Numbered from the stretch's first letter, positions 1 through 8,330 are shown. The stretch: DNA of 64,000 nt from CAVYTF01 sp963708205 (GCA_963708205.1 OY970196.1:124001-188000); one strand, 5' to 3'. Notes: a model not told the origin generated them from the sequence alone. Translations and numbers: made by a program.

Positions 1-2
1 AA

Positions 3-533
3 ATTTTATTAACCGATAAATTTCCTAATATTTCTGCGTATGAATTTTTGTTTAAAAAAACTAATGGAACAATAACATATTCTCCTGAAATCATTGATGC
101 GACTGATGTTCCGCATAATATGAAGGGCTTAAGAACTATTTTTTCAGGCTTTCATCATTTTGATACAATAACTGCGAAAAAAGTTTTACAAAACACTGTT
201 GACAGTAAACAAAACATTTGCATTTTTGATGGAGGAGATAAAAACTTATTGATCATTTTAATAATTATTTTTCTTCAACCAATTGGCTTTTTATTGTTTA
301 CACCATTTATAAAACCATTTCGCTTTTCGCGAATTTTTTTTACTTATATCATTCCTTTAATTCCGCTTTGTACAATTTGGGATGGAATTGTTTCAATTAG
401 CCGTTTATATAAACCCAGTGAACTTTTGCAAATGGCTGAATCAATTGAAACCAAAAATTATCTGTGGAAATCAGGCAAAATAAAAAACAAGTTTGGCATG
501 CGCATAACTTATCTTACAGGTTATCAAACTTAA
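3..533 (+). CDS. C-terminal part of a class I SAM-dependent methyltransferase-like membrane protein (5' end outside window)
   Basis: The frame is open to the left edge. Codons before the TTG at 48 read as a continuous protein (TDKFPNISAYEF), so the gene starts upstream of the window. The visible part resembles the C-terminal half of a Bacteroidota protein usually annotated as a class I SAM methyltransferase: a soluble segment with SGFHHF and FDGGDKN, then two hydrophobic stretches (LLIILIIIFLQPIGFLLF and a segment around IIPLIPLCTIWDG), then a tail with LYKPSEL and YLWKSGKI. The SAM-binding glycine motif would lie in the missing part. Family assignment is from remembered resemblance; substrate unknown. 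Confidence 0.6.
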   Translation: MLLTDKFPNISAYEFLFKKTNGTITYSPEIIDATDVPHNMKGLRTIFSGFHHFDTITAKKVLQNTVDSKQNICIFDGGDKNLLIILIIIFLQPIGFLLFTPFIKPFRFSRIFFTYIIPLIPLCTIWDGIVSISRLYKPSELLQMAESIETKNYLWKSGKIKNKFGMRITYLTGYQT

Positions 534-599
534 AATAATCTCACCAGGTTTATCGGCATATTAATTGCTTTATTCAGAATAAATCAAAAAAGTTTTGCC

Positions 600-803
600 A
601 TGAAAATAAATCTAACAGTTGCAAGTATCGCTGCTGCAGCGGCTGCATTTACAGTGAGTCTTTTATTTCTTCGCAGAAGAAAAGCACATCAATTAGCAAT
701 GGCTAAATCTACAATTAAAAAGCCGCGCAGACATTTAACAAATGTGTTTCATAATGCCAAAGCACACAGTAACGGCAATGCAATGCATTCCTTAAAAATG
801 TAA
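600..803 (+). CDS. Small one-TM protein, hypothetical
   Basis: 67 residues from ATG. An Ala-rich hydrophobic helix (about residues 7-24) is followed directly by RRRK and a strongly basic, His/Lys-rich tail (KKPRRH). The positive-inside rule puts the tail in the cytoplasm. No enzymatic motif. It lies 40 bp upstream of a CsbD gene on the same strand, so the two may share a transcript and a role in stress adaptation. That role is inferred from position only. Confidence 0.55.
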   Translation: MKINLTVASIAAAAAAFTVSLLFLRRRKAHQLAMAKSTIKKPRRHLTNVFHNAKAHSNGNAMHSLKM

Positions 804-843
804 AAAATTCAAAACAATTTCTCATTTTTTTTAAATAAATAAT

Positions 844-1029
844 ATGGATAATCTTGAATTAAAAGGAAGATGGAATGAAGTTAAAGGGAAAATAAAACAG
901 GCTCATGCAAGTCTTACAGATGATGATCTGAAATATGAAGATGGAAAAGATGATGAATTATTAGGACGTTTGCAAACTAAGTTAGGTAAAGGCCGTGATG
1001 AGTTGGTGAAGTGGATAAAGTCTCTTTAA
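844..1029 (+). CDS. CsbD family stress-response protein
   Basis: 61 residues, typical CsbD length. The family signature is clear: an N-terminal LKGRWNEVKGKIKQ helix, an acidic middle (LTDDDLKYEDGKDDEL) and a C-terminal LGRLQTKLGKGRDE helix. CsbD proteins are small soluble helical proteins induced by general stress (sigma-B in Bacillus) with no known biochemical activity. The gene is followed by a strong intrinsic terminator at 1053-1080, so it ends its transcript. Confidence 0.9.
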   Translation: MDNLELKGRWNEVKGKIKQAHASLTDDDLKYEDGKDDELLGRLQTKLGKGRDELVKWIKSL

Positions 1030-1052
1030 TTTAAATCTTTCATGTAAAATTT

Positions 1053-1080
1053 AAAGCAGCAATATTGTGCTGCTTTTTTT
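1053..1080 (+). terminator. Rho-independent terminator after csbD
   Basis: An 8-bp perfect stem AAAGCAGC (1053-1060) / GCTGCTTT (1069-1076) with loop AATATTGT, running into a T tract to 1080. Confidence 0.8.
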
Positions 1081-1098
1081 ATTAAAATAAAAAACCTC

Positions 1099-1365
1099 AT
1101 GGAAATATCTACAGAAACAGTTGGCATTATTTCAGGAATTTGCACTTCAGTTTCGATGTTGCCGCAATTGATAAAATTGATCAAAGAAAAAGAAAGCAAA
1201 GATCTTTCTATGGGAATGCTTTGCGTGTTGATTGTCGGGCTTGCAGGTTGGATCTATTATGGATTTCTAAAAAAAGATGCGATCATCATCGTTACCAATT
1301 CATTTTCTTTTTTAGTGAATTGCCTAACCGTTTTTTTTGGATTGAAATATAAAAAAGCTGGGTGA
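1099..1365 (+). CDS. SemiSWEET-family sugar transporter (PQ-loop, 3 TM)
   Basis: 88 residues with three hydrophobic helices, the size and topology of bacterial SemiSWEETs, which dimerise to make a sugar uniporter. Visible signatures are the MLPQLIKLIKEK loop (the PQ motif, about residues 20-30), the KDLSMGML turn before TM2, and an N in TM3 (TNSFSFLVN) in the place of the substrate-contacting Asn. It starts 19 bp after the terminator of the preceding gene and ends 2 bp before the stop of the convergent channel gene. Confidence 0.85.
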   Translation: MEISTETVGIISGICTSVSMLPQLIKLIKEKESKDLSMGMLCVLIVGLAGWIYYGFLKKDAIIIVTNSFSFLVNCLTVFFGLKYKKAG

Positions 1366-1367
1366 TT

Positions 1368-2360
1368 TTAATTCGAACTATTAGCCTGAGAAATAAAATA
1401 AATGTTTAAAATAAAATACAGCACAAACAAAACCTGTGCTGTTATCATATCAAATTGGTTTGCTTTTTTTATTTTATTTTTCTTCACCAAACGCAGAGAA
1501 TATGCAGTCGCAGTAATCACTGCGAAAATAAAAAACAACGTAATGCCATGCAGTGTATCAACCAAAGTAAAAGAAGTTGTTTCGGGCAAGGAGGAATCAA
1601 TAATATATTTATTACCAATCACTGCGAACAACGCACCAACGCTTAATGCAAAGCGGGAATCAATACTATCCGCATGAATATAAAAACATACATATGCTAT
1701 AAGAAAAGCGATATACATGCCAATAAACATTTTCCAAAATAAACCTGAAGCATCGCGCTTTATTTCCATGCCAACTCTAAAAGCGCTGTATTCGGTGTGC
1801 GGCTTATTTAGAGTTGTATCTCCAAAGGCAGTTTCGTATGGCTTAATGCCTGTAAAAACATTGCAGCTATCAATCGTCCATCCATTGAGCGCGAAACGCG
1901 GGTCGTAGTGTTTGCCAAATGTATCAATTGTAAAAACCAGTGACCTTGAATCGTATTCTGAACTCTCGATTGCAAGTCTTAATTTTTGATGATCAAAAGG
2001 AAAATTGCCAATCTTCCACGAGTCTTTCATCACGCATTGCAATTTCATCAACATATAAATTTCATTGTTCGAACTATCAATCGTAACAAATGATTTTGTA
2101 ATAGATTTTGCAGCAGGAATTTCTAAATTATTTGAAAAATCAAAGGCTTTGTTTTTATACTTCAGCCACAACCAAAAATCAATGGAATATTCTTTTTCTT
2201 TGAAATCAATATCATGAATACTGGTGATGTAAATGCCCGCCTTTACTGTATCCGGCGAGGTTATTTGAGCAGATGATACAACATTAAAACATAGCAGAGA
2301 AATAAAAATAAAGCATGCTGAGGTTGCTGTTTTTTCTAAGAGTTTTATCTTGGAAGTCAT
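1368..2360 (-). CDS. Pentameric ligand-gated ion channel (Cys-loop superfamily) homologue
   Basis: 330 residues from the ATG at 2360; a TTG lies one codon earlier. Order of parts: a signal peptide (about 1-32, ending SSAQ); a beta-rich extracellular domain of about 175 residues carrying the superfamily hallmark FPFDHQ (residues 120-125) and the preceding WKIGN; then four TM helices (M1 about 207-230, M2 about 236-258, M3 about 264-290, M4 about 303-326). Length and topology match bacterial channels such as GLIC and ELIC. As in other prokaryotic members, no Cys pair brackets the FPFD loop. The M3-M4 linker is only about 12 residues. Ligand and ion selectivity cannot be read from the sequence. 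Convergent with the SemiSWEET gene. Confidence 0.85.
   Translation of the reverse strand: MTSKIKLLEKTATSACFIFISLLCFNVVSSAQITSPDTVKAGIYITSIHDIDFKEKEYSIDFWLWLKYKNKAFDFSNNLEIPAAKSITKSFVTIDSSNNEIYMLMKLQCVMKDSWKIGNFPFDHQKLRLAIESSEYDSRSLVFTIDTFGKHYDPRFALNGWTIDSCNVFTGIKPYETAFGDTTLNKPHTEYSAFRVGMEIKRDASGLFWKMFIGMYIAFLIAYVCFYIHADSIDSRFALSVGALFAVIGNKYIIDSSLPETTSFTLVDTLHGITLFFIFAVITATAYSLRLVKKNKIKKANQFDMITAQVLFVLYFILNIYFISQANSSN
1369..1387. repeat. Copy 1 of a 19-bp direct repeat flanking the channel gene
   Basis: On the minus strand AGGCTAATAGTTCGAATTA, the last codons of the channel gene. A second copy (2407-2425) reads AGGCTGATAGTTCGTATTA, two mismatches, same orientation, just upstream of the gene's start. 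Confidence 0.55.
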
Positions 2361-2406
2361 CAATACAAAGAAATAAAAAAAAGAAATTTTTATAGTGAAA
2401 ATAAAA

Positions 2407-2425
2407 TAATACGAACTATCAGCCT
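2407..2425. repeat. Copy 2 of the 19-bp direct repeat flanking the channel gene
   Basis: It lies between the channel gene and the response regulator. It matches the 3' end of the channel gene at 17 of 19 bases and may be a remnant of an adjacent duplicated copy or of an insertion event. Confidence 0.5.
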
Positions 2426-2450
2426 AATTCTTAGGGAATTTTTTTATATG

Positions 2451-2876
2451 CTATTTCATTTCAGCATTTAAAGAAAAAGATAGATTTTGGTTTTGGAAAA
2501 GTCCGGCTAAGATCTTAGTGAGATAGTTAGTGTTGGAAGGTTTTATAAGATAATGCGATGCACCAAGTTTTTTGGTTTCTTCAATATCTTTTTGGTAAGA
2601 AGATGTTGTATAAATTATAATCGGCACATTTTTTAAGCGTGGAATTTTTTTTATTTCTTCAAGGCAAGCTTTTCCGCTTAAACGAGGCATATTCAAATCG
2701 AGAAAAATATAATCCGGCGTAAAGCTTTCATCATTTTTCAATTTCTTCAAGGCATCCGAACAATTATTTGCCGTGATGCACCTGTAAGTTTTTTTTATTT
2801 TTTTTATAGCTGAAGCAAAAATTTCCTGATCGTCAGAATCATCATCAATAATGAAGCAAGTAGAACTTAATGCCAT
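2451..2876 (-). CDS. Single-domain response regulator (CheY-like receiver)
   Basis: 141 residues from the ATG at 2876 (MALSSTCFIIDDD). The open frame continues nine codons upstream to another ATG, but the receiver beta-1 strand starts right after the chosen Met. Acidic pocket DDD (11-13), phosphoacceptor D60 in FLDLNMP, the T/S position at 90-91 (YTTSS) and conserved K112 (LIKPS) are all present, so it should be phosphorylatable. There is no output domain. It resembles the Rcp1-type regulators common in Bacteroidota, which act with separate hybrid kinases; no kinase is encoded nearby. Confidence 0.9.
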   Translation of the reverse strand: MALSSTCFIIDDDSDDQEIFASAIKKIKKTYRCITANNCSDALKKLKNDESFTPDYIFLDLNMPRLSGKACLEEIKKIPRLKNVPIIIYTTSSYQKDIEETKKLGASHYLIKPSNTNYLTKILAGLFQNQNLSFSLNAEMK

Positions 2877-2899
2877 ACAAAAATTTAAAATTTGATTAT

Positions 2900-2940
2900 G
2901 CATGCATTCTTAGACTTAAATATCTAATGCATGCTTTTTA
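2900..2940 (-). terminator. Hairpin between tRNA-Asp and the response regulator
   Basis: GCATGCAT (2900-2907) pairs with ATGCATGC (2927-2934), and TAGA (2911-2914) with TCTA (2923-2926), giving 12 bp with a 3-nt bulge. It lies just downstream of the tRNA in its transcription direction. The T-run adjoins the stem on the plus strand only, so efficiency for the tRNA transcript is uncertain. Confidence 0.45.
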
Positions 2941-2961
2941 TCAAAAGCAATAAGTCTTGTG

Positions 2962-3035
2962 CGGACCGGACGGGACTCGAACCCGCGACCTCCGCCGTGA
3001 CAGGGCGGCATTCTAACCAACTGAACTACCGATCC
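2962..3035 (-). tRNA. tRNA-Asp (GTC anticodon)
   Basis: Read on the minus strand, a complete 74-nt cloverleaf: acceptor GGATCGG pairs with CCGGTCC (one G-T pair), D arm with GTTCAGTTGGTTAGAA, anticodon loop CTGTCAC with anticodon GTC, T arm GGGTTCGAGTCCC, discriminator G. The 3' CCA is not encoded. Confidence 0.97.
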
Positions 3036-3073
3036 AAATGATTTCTGCGAAAATTTTTTCGCTATAAAGATTG

Positions 3074-3107
3074 CAAATATAAAGGTATTTGAAAAGTGAA
3101 AACAAAA
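3074..3107 (-). promoter_or_regulatory. Putative Bacteroidota promoter for tRNA-Asp
   Basis: On the minus strand a perfect -7 element TATATTTG (3081-3074) is preceded, 21 nt upstream, by TTTTG (3107-3103). The expected start site is about 30 nt ahead of the mature tRNA 5' end. Confidence 0.5.
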
Positions 3108-3160
3108 CTTTTCTTTTAAAAAAATCATACTGTAATTTTACGCTTTACCAAGATAATAAT

Positions 3161-4132
3161 ATGCCGCAATACCCTAACAGGCAGTTTCTCGATTTTGAAC
3201 AACCAATAAAATTATTGTTTGAAGAAATTGAAAAATTGAAACAAACGCAGGAAAAAAGCAAGATAGATATGAGCGGCAGCATCAGCCAGTTGGAGAATGC
3301 CATTCTTGAAAAAAGAAAAGAAATTACCCAACATCTTTCGCCTTGGCAAAGAGTGCAAATGAGCAGGCATCCTGACAGACCTTACACTTTAAAATACATA
3401 GAAAAAATGTCCACAGATTTTGTGGAGCTGCATGGCGATAGAAATGTAAAAGATGATAAAGCAATGGTTGGTGGTTTTGCCCAACTTGATGGACAAACTG
3501 TTATGTTTATTGGGCAGCAAAAAGGCACCAACACAAAGCTGCGCCAACTGCGAAATTTCGGCATGGCAAATCCTGAAGGTTACCGCAAAGCACTTCGGTT
3601 AATGAAGCTTGCCGAAAAATTTAATAAGCCGGTTGTAACATTAATTGATACGCCCGGCGCCTTTCCGGGACTTGAAGCTGAGGAGCGCGGACAAGGTGAA
3701 GCTATTGCAAGAAATATTTATGAAATGATCCGTTTGAAAGTGCCTATAATCATTGCGATTATTGGTGAAGGTGCAAGCGGCGGCGCACTTGGCATTGGTG
3801 TGGGCGATAAAACTTTGATGATGGAAAATACCTGGTACACTGTTATTTCTCCGGAAAGCTGCTCTTCTATTTTATGGCGAAGCTGGGATAAAAAAGAAGT
3901 TGCCGCAGAGCAATTAAAATTAACCGCAATAGATATGAACGGCTTTGGTTTAGTTGATGAAATTGTGCCAGAACCCATTGGCGGCGCACATTGGAATTAT
4001 GATGAAGCGGCCGACATTTTAAAAACATATATTTTAAATGCATTGAAAGAATTGAAAGAGTTAACGCCAGAACAAAGAATTAATAATCGCATAGAAAAAT
4101 ACGGGAAGATGGGTTTTTGGAACGAGGGATAA
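3161..4132 (+). CDS. accA: Acetyl-CoA carboxylase, carboxyltransferase subunit alpha
   Basis: 323 residues from the ATG at 3161 (MPQYPNRQFLDFE, the usual N-terminus); the longer open frame back to 3089 is unsupported. AccA and AccD form the carboxyltransferase that moves CO2 from biotin on BCCP to acetyl-CoA, the committed step of fatty-acid synthesis. Evidence: the N-terminal helical region with LEKLKQ-like repeats, HPDRPYTLKYI, LHGDR, DTPGAFPG, the oxyanion-hole GEGASGGALGIGVGD segment and WYTVISPE. Full length. accD is not adjacent; dapA follows 50 bp later on the same strand. A near-consensus -7 element (TAATTTTA) lies at 3133-3140. Confidence 0.97.
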   Translation: MPQYPNRQFLDFEQPIKLLFEEIEKLKQTQEKSKIDMSGSISQLENAILEKRKEITQHLSPWQRVQMSRHPDRPYTLKYIEKMSTDFVELHGDRNVKDDKAMVGGFAQLDGQTVMFIGQQKGTNTKLRQLRNFGMANPEGYRKALRLMKLAEKFNKPVVTLIDTPGAFPGLEAEERGQGEAIARNIYEMIRLKVPIIIAIIGEGASGGALGIGVGDKTLMMENTWYTVISPESCSSILWRSWDKKEVAAEQLKLTAIDMNGFGLVDEIVPEPIGGAHWNYDEAADILKTYILNALKELKELTPEQRINNRIEKYGKMGFWNEG

Positions 4133-4182
4133 ATTTCGCTCCTAAAAATATTTTTAATCAGAAAAAATAATTCATTTATAAG

Positions 4183-5064
4183 ATGCTTACAAATTTGAAA
4201 GGCACAGGCGTTGCGCTTGTAACACCATTTAAAAAAAACGGAGATATAGATTTCGATGCGCTTGGTCGTGTAATAAATTTTGTAATTGATGGTGGCGTGG
4301 AGTATGTGGTTACACTTGGCACAACTGGCGAAACACCAACATTAGATAAGATTGAAAAGGAAACAATAATAAAAGAAACTTTTTTAAAAGTAAACAATCG
4401 CGTTCCAATTGTTGTAGGCATTGGTGGAAATAATACCAAAGAAATATTAAATGATCTTGAACAATTTCCACTGGAAAATGCAACAGCAATTTTAAGCGTT
4501 GTTCCGTATTACAGCAAACCATCACAGGAAGGTTTGTTTCAGCATTATCAATTATTGGCTAAAAATTCTCCCAAGCCAATCATTTTATACAATGTGCCCG
4601 GACGTACCGGAAGAAATATGGAACCCGCGACAACACTGCGTTTGGCTGAAATTGATAATATCGCAGGCATAAAAGAAGCTGGAAATAGTGTATCGCAGGT
4701 GATGCAAATTTTGCGCAATAAACCAAAGGATTTTTTGCTATTAAGTGGTGATGATGATCTTGTTTTGGAAGAGCTGAAAGAAGGAATTGATGGTGTTATC
4801 AGTGTTGCAGCAAATTGCTTTCCCAAAAAATTTTCAAGTATGGTTCACGCAGCAATGAAAAATGATTTTGATAATGCTACAAAACTCAATGACGAATTGA
4901 TAGAAGCATATCATTTGCTTTTTGCAGAAAATAATCCAGCTGGTGTTAAAGCATTTTTATCTGAATTGAATTTGATCGAAAATAATTTGCGTTTGCCGCT
5001 CGTGCCTTTGAATATGAATTTGCATGAAAAAGTAAAAATTTATTTAAAAACATTTCAACATTAA
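4183..5064 (+). CDS. dapA: 4-hydroxy-tetrahydrodipicolinate synthase
   Basis: 293 residues, full length for this TIM barrel. It condenses pyruvate with aspartate semialdehyde, the first step committed to lysine and diaminopimelate. Visible catalytic features: GTTGE (46-50, substrate-binding threonines), Y136 in LYNVPGRT (proton relay) and Schiff-base lysine K164 in GIKEA. It is downstream of accA on the same strand and probably co-transcribed. The last four bases overlap the 3' end of the small convergent gene at 5061-5276. Confidence 0.97.
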   Translation: MLTNLKGTGVALVTPFKKNGDIDFDALGRVINFVIDGGVEYVVTLGTTGETPTLDKIEKETIIKETFLKVNNRVPIVVGIGGNNTKEILNDLEQFPLENATAILSVVPYYSKPSQEGLFQHYQLLAKNSPKPIILYNVPGRTGRNMEPATTLRLAEIDNIAGIKEAGNSVSQVMQILRNKPKDFLLLSGDDDLVLEELKEGIDGVISVAANCFPKKFSSMVHAAMKNDFDNATKLNDELIEAYHLLFAENNPAGVKAFLSELNLIENNLRLPLVPLNMNLHEKVKIYLKTFQH

Positions 5065-5276
5065 AAATGCATTTGCCATTTTCCATCTGTATCTTTTGAA
5101 TAAGATAAACCATTACTCATTTCATAGATATCTATTCCATCTTTCACAAACATTCTTTTTTCGTAGACACGAATACCATTATTTTCCCTTCGCAGATAAT
5201 TAAGCAAAGCTGCCATAGTTCCGGGAATATCATGCAGCCATTGCGCATCTTCTTCTTTTACAAAAGCCTGACTCAT
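5061..5276 (-). CDS. Small conserved Bacteroidota protein, function unknown
   Basis: 71 residues from ATG, soluble and mixed charge: MSQAFVKEED, then DAQWLHDIPG, LLNYLRRENNGIRVYEKR, ending in short beta-like strands. It resembles a small conserved hypothetical protein often found in this phylum. It overlaps dapA tail to tail by 4 bp and is divergent from the KTSC gene, with which it shares a 53-bp promoter region. No function can be assigned. Confidence 0.65.
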   Translation of the reverse strand: MSQAFVKEEDAQWLHDIPGTMAALLNYLRRENNGIRVYEKRMFVKDGIDIYEMSNGLSYSKDTDGKWQMHF

Positions 5277-5297
5277 GGTTTTATTTAATAAAAAATT

Positions 5298-5317
5298 ATG
5301 CCATAATAAGCTGGCAT
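5298..5317. promoter_or_regulatory. Inverted repeat in a divergent promoter region
   Basis: ATGCCA (5298-5303) and TGGCAT (5312-5317) form an inverted repeat with an 8-nt spacer between two divergent small genes. It could be an operator or a 5' hairpin. Confidence 0.3.
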
Positions 5318-5329
5318 TATTTTAGAAAA

Positions 5330-5548
5330 ATGTTTGGACAAAGTTATTCAATGCCATCTTCGGTTATCTCAACTTTTAAATATTTTCCTGAAACAAAAAT
5401 CTTGAGAATAACTTATGTATCAGGAAAAATCTATGATTATATAAATGTATCTGTACAGGTGTATGATGCGTTGAAACAATCAGACTCCAAAGGAAATTAT
5501 CTAAACAAATACATCAAAGGAAAATATAAATATGAAAAGATAAATTGA
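5330..5548 (+). CDS. KTSC domain-containing protein
   Basis: 72 residues. The fold is short and beta-rich with the family pattern: S/T-rich start (MPSSVISTFKYFPETKILRITY), a G-x-x-Y-D-Y strand (SGKIYDYINV), then a helix and SKGNYLNKYIKGKY, close to the K-T-S-C-like terminal motif region. KTSC domains occur alone or fused to other proteins; a nucleic-acid-binding role has been proposed but not established. Single-domain form here. Confidence 0.75.
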   Translation: MFGQSYSMPSSVISTFKYFPETKILRITYVSGKIYDYINVSVQVYDALKQSDSKGNYLNKYIKGKYKYEKIN

Positions 5549-5780
5549 TGAAGTTGAGGTGCTTGATATCAAACCCATGATGACCACCATCACCGATGGA
5601 ATACTTCAAACAAAAGTTTGTATTAAATAACGGCAGTATTTAATCCCTCTTGGAACATCCAGTACTTAGTACAGTTTACGATTTCGTCCATGTATCTTTT
5701 TAGACCAAGAATGAACGATCAAACAGCAATATCTTTGCGGCACATTTTTTAGATATTCTAAGAAGGTATAATTAATCACC

Positions 5781-7163
5781 ATGAGTTTTTTTACTCCAAT
5801 CCGCAAAGGAATCAAATGGTTATTTGACCGAATAAAGAATGAAAAACTTAAACATACCTTGCTGCAGGCAATCCCTTTTTGGGTAGCTTCTGTCATTACA
5901 GGTTTGGTTGCGGTGGGCTATACTAAACTATTTGCAGCGGCTGAAGACAGTTCTGCATATCTCTTGCGCGGGCATGAATGGCTCATCTTTTTGCTTCTCC
6001 CCGCGTGCTTTGTTATATCATGGTGGCTGGTAAAAACATTTGCACCTTTTGCCAGAGGCAGCGGTATTCCACAGGTAATGGCAGCCATTGAGCTTGCCAA
6101 CCCCAAAGAAAATAAAAAGGTAAATAACCTGTTAAGCCTCAGGATCATTTTTATAAAAATATTGTCAAGTCTGTTCATGGGTTTTGGCGGCGCAGTAACA
6201 GGTAGAGAAGGCCCGACGATACAAATTGCGGGTTCTGTATTCCGCAAAATAAATGAATGGCTGCCTGAATGGTGGCCAAAGATATCCAAACGAAATATGA
6301 TCATGGCTGGTGCTGCGGCAGGTTTGGCTGCAGCATTTAATACACCGCTCGGAGGTATTGTTTTTGCCGTGGAAGAATTAACCAAAACACACATCAGTTA
6401 TTTTAAAACAGCCCTTTTCACGGCAGTTATCATTGCGGGACTTACGGCACAGGGCTTTCTCGGCCCCTATTTATATCTCGGTTATCCTGATGTGAGCAAT
6501 TTGTCGACCTGGATATTTGGCGCAGTATTATTGGTGTCGCTTATTGGGGGACTTGCAGCAAGCGGTATGTCAAGGCTGATGCTGTTTATTATGAATTGGA
6601 AAAGAAGATTGGATACTGTTTGGAAAAATATGGTCTATCTTGTTTTAACTGCATTGATAATAGCTTTCATTGCCTATTTTTTTGATAGAGCTATCCTTGG
6701 CTCAGGTAAAGATATCATGACACGCCTGCTTTATACAAAAGATAAATATTCACCTGCTTACCTACCAGTATTTAAAATGGCAGGCTCAACCATATCTTTT
6801 ACTTCAGGAGGTGTTGGTGGTGTCTTTGCACCTGCATTAAGCTGCGGAGCTGCTATTGGTTCCGTATTATCAGGATGGTTTAAATTATCACCTGATGATT
6901 CAAACCTGCTGATACTTTGCGGCATGGTTGCCTTCTTAACCGGAGTAACGCGAAGCCCATTCACTTCTGCTATTCTTGTTTTAGAAATGACGGACCGCCA
7001 TAGTGTGCTGTTTTATTTAATGCTTGCAGGCATGATGTCCGGTATTGTTTCGATGATAGTTGATAAACATTCTTTGTATGATCACCTTAAATTTCAATAT
7101 CTCCACGATATTCGGCATGAAGATGAGGTTCCGAAAATAATAGCAAAGCCTGTGGATGGTTAA
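5781..7163 (+). CDS. ClC-family chloride/proton exchanger
   Basis: 460 residues, about the length of EcClC, without C-terminal CBS domains. All selectivity-filter motifs are present: GSGIP (93-97), GREGP (141-145, with E143 the external gating glutamate) and GGVFAP near 345. The internal proton glutamate is also conserved in FAVEEL (E198-E199, matching E202/E203 of EcClC). Both glutamates together indicate a Cl-/H+ antiporter rather than a channel, and GSGIP argues against a fluoride exporter. A late Tyr (SLYDHL) may be the central Cl- ligand. Monocistronic; the 230 bp upstream hold no gene. Confidence 0.93.
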   Translation: MSFFTPIRKGIKWLFDRIKNEKLKHTLLQAIPFWVASVITGLVAVGYTKLFAAAEDSSAYLLRGHEWLIFLLLPACFVISWWLVKTFAPFARGSGIPQVMAAIELANPKENKKVNNLLSLRIIFIKILSSLFMGFGGAVTGREGPTIQIAGSVFRKINEWLPEWWPKISKRNMIMAGAAAGLAAAFNTPLGGIVFAVEELTKTHISYFKTALFTAVIIAGLTAQGFLGPYLYLGYPDVSNLSTWIFGAVLLVSLIGGLAASGMSRLMLFIMNWKRRLDTVWKNMVYLVLTALIIAFIAYFFDRAILGSGKDIMTRLLYTKDKYSPAYLPVFKMAGSTISFTSGGVGGVFAPALSCGAAIGSVLSGWFKLSPDDSNLLILCGMVAFLTGVTRSPFTSAILVLEMTDRHSVLFYLMLAGMMSGIVSMIVDKHSLYDHLKFQYLHDIRHEDEVPKIIAKPVDG

Positions 7164-7310
7164 TACCGAAAATTTTCTATTGAAAAATAGTTTCAGTTTT
7201 AGAACATCAAAATTATGATACACAATAAACTTACAACAGTAGCAATTCGCGGAACCAACAATCCTATCATAAACGGGTAACAATTTATTAAGTTTGCCAA
7301 AAATAAAATA

Positions 7311-8330
7311 ATGAGAAAGAACAGGTTTGCAATGGTAATCATTATCCTTAATTTTCTTTCAAATGCAGTTATCGCGCAGAGCAATGCTGCGTTTTCTGTT
7401 ACAAAAATTTTTCATATTCAAAGTGGCGGAGGCTGGGATTATTTGGCAGTAAGTCCTGTAAAAAATGAATTGTATATTTCGCATGGCACACAGGTGAATA
7501 TATTGGATAAAAATACAGGTGATTCAACTGGCATTATTCCAAACACCATCGGCGTGCACGGCATTGCATTTTCGCAGGAGTTTAATAAAGGGTTTACAAG
7601 TAATGGCAGATTGAATAATGTTACGGTGTTTGATCTGCAAACGCATAAAATTTTAGACAGCATTAAAACCGGTGAAAACCCTGATGCTATTATGTTTGAT
7701 CAATTTTCAAAAAAAATAATTACCTGCAACGGGCGTTCAAAAAGCTTATCTGTTATTGATCCTATATCAGATAAAGTGGTTGCCTCCATTGCACTTGATG
7801 GAAAGCCTGAAACAGCAGTGTCTGATGATATAGGAAATGTGTATGTAAATATTGAAGATAAAAATGAGATTGCTTTGATCGATATGAAAACGTTTTCTGT
7901 TGTTACCAATTGGAGTATTGCGCCGGGAGAATCTCCTTCCGGATTGGCGATTGATAAAAAAACGAAGCGGCTTTTTGCAGGATGCGATAATGAGATGGTT
8001 GTTGTAATAAATGCAGAGACTGGAAAAGTTGATACAACATTACCTATTAAGCAGGGATGCGACGGAACGGGCTTCGATACAACTTTGCATTATATATATG
8101 CATCCTGCGGCGAAGGTTTTTTAGCGGTTATAAAAGAAGGATCTGCAGACGATTATTCCGTTATTGCTAATGTACCCACCAAAAAAAGTGCGCGCACACT
8201 TGCGGTAGATCAGACGACGCATCATGTGTTTTTATCAGCTGCAGATTTAGAAGAAAATACGGTGCCCGGCACAAGACCTAAAATGATTCCGGGCAGTTTT
8301 CAAATACTGATTGTTGCAGAAAAAAAATAA
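7311..8330 (+). CDS. Secreted YncE-like beta-propeller protein
   Basis: 339 residues. A signal peptide (about 1-22, ending VIAQ) is followed by repeated propeller blades with the pattern N-x-x-V/L-x-V-[IF]-D-x-x-T/S-x-K: NILDKNTGD, TVFDLQTHKI, SVIDPISDKV, ALIDMKTFSV, VVINAETGKV. This is the YVTN/YncE type of seven-bladed propeller, a periplasmic protein of poorly defined binding role. An ATG-proximal TAAGTTTG (7289-7296) resembles a -7 box but would leave a very short leader. Ends at a strong terminator. Confidence 0.85.
   Translation: MRKNRFAMVIIILNFLSNAVIAQSNAAFSVTKIFHIQSGGGWDYLAVSPVKNELYISHGTQVNILDKNTGDSTGIIPNTIGVHGIAFSQEFNKGFTSNGRLNNVTVFDLQTHKILDSIKTGENPDAIMFDQFSKKIITCNGRSKSLSVIDPISDKVVASIALDGKPETAVSDDIGNVYVNIEDKNEIALIDMKTFSVVTNWSIAPGESPSGLAIDKKTKRLFAGCDNEMVVVINAETGKVDTTLPIKQGCDGTGFDTTLHYIYASCGEGFLAVIKEGSADDYSVIANVPTKKSARTLAVDQTTHHVFLSAADLEENTVPGTRPKMIPGSFQILIVAEKK

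Noticed and set aside
2916..3128. 70-residue minus-strand frame
   Set aside because: It reads through the tRNA-Asp gene.
3089..3160. Upstream extension of accA
   Set aside because: The extra residues (MKSENKTFLLKK...) are unlike AccA, whereas MPQYPNRQF is the expected start.
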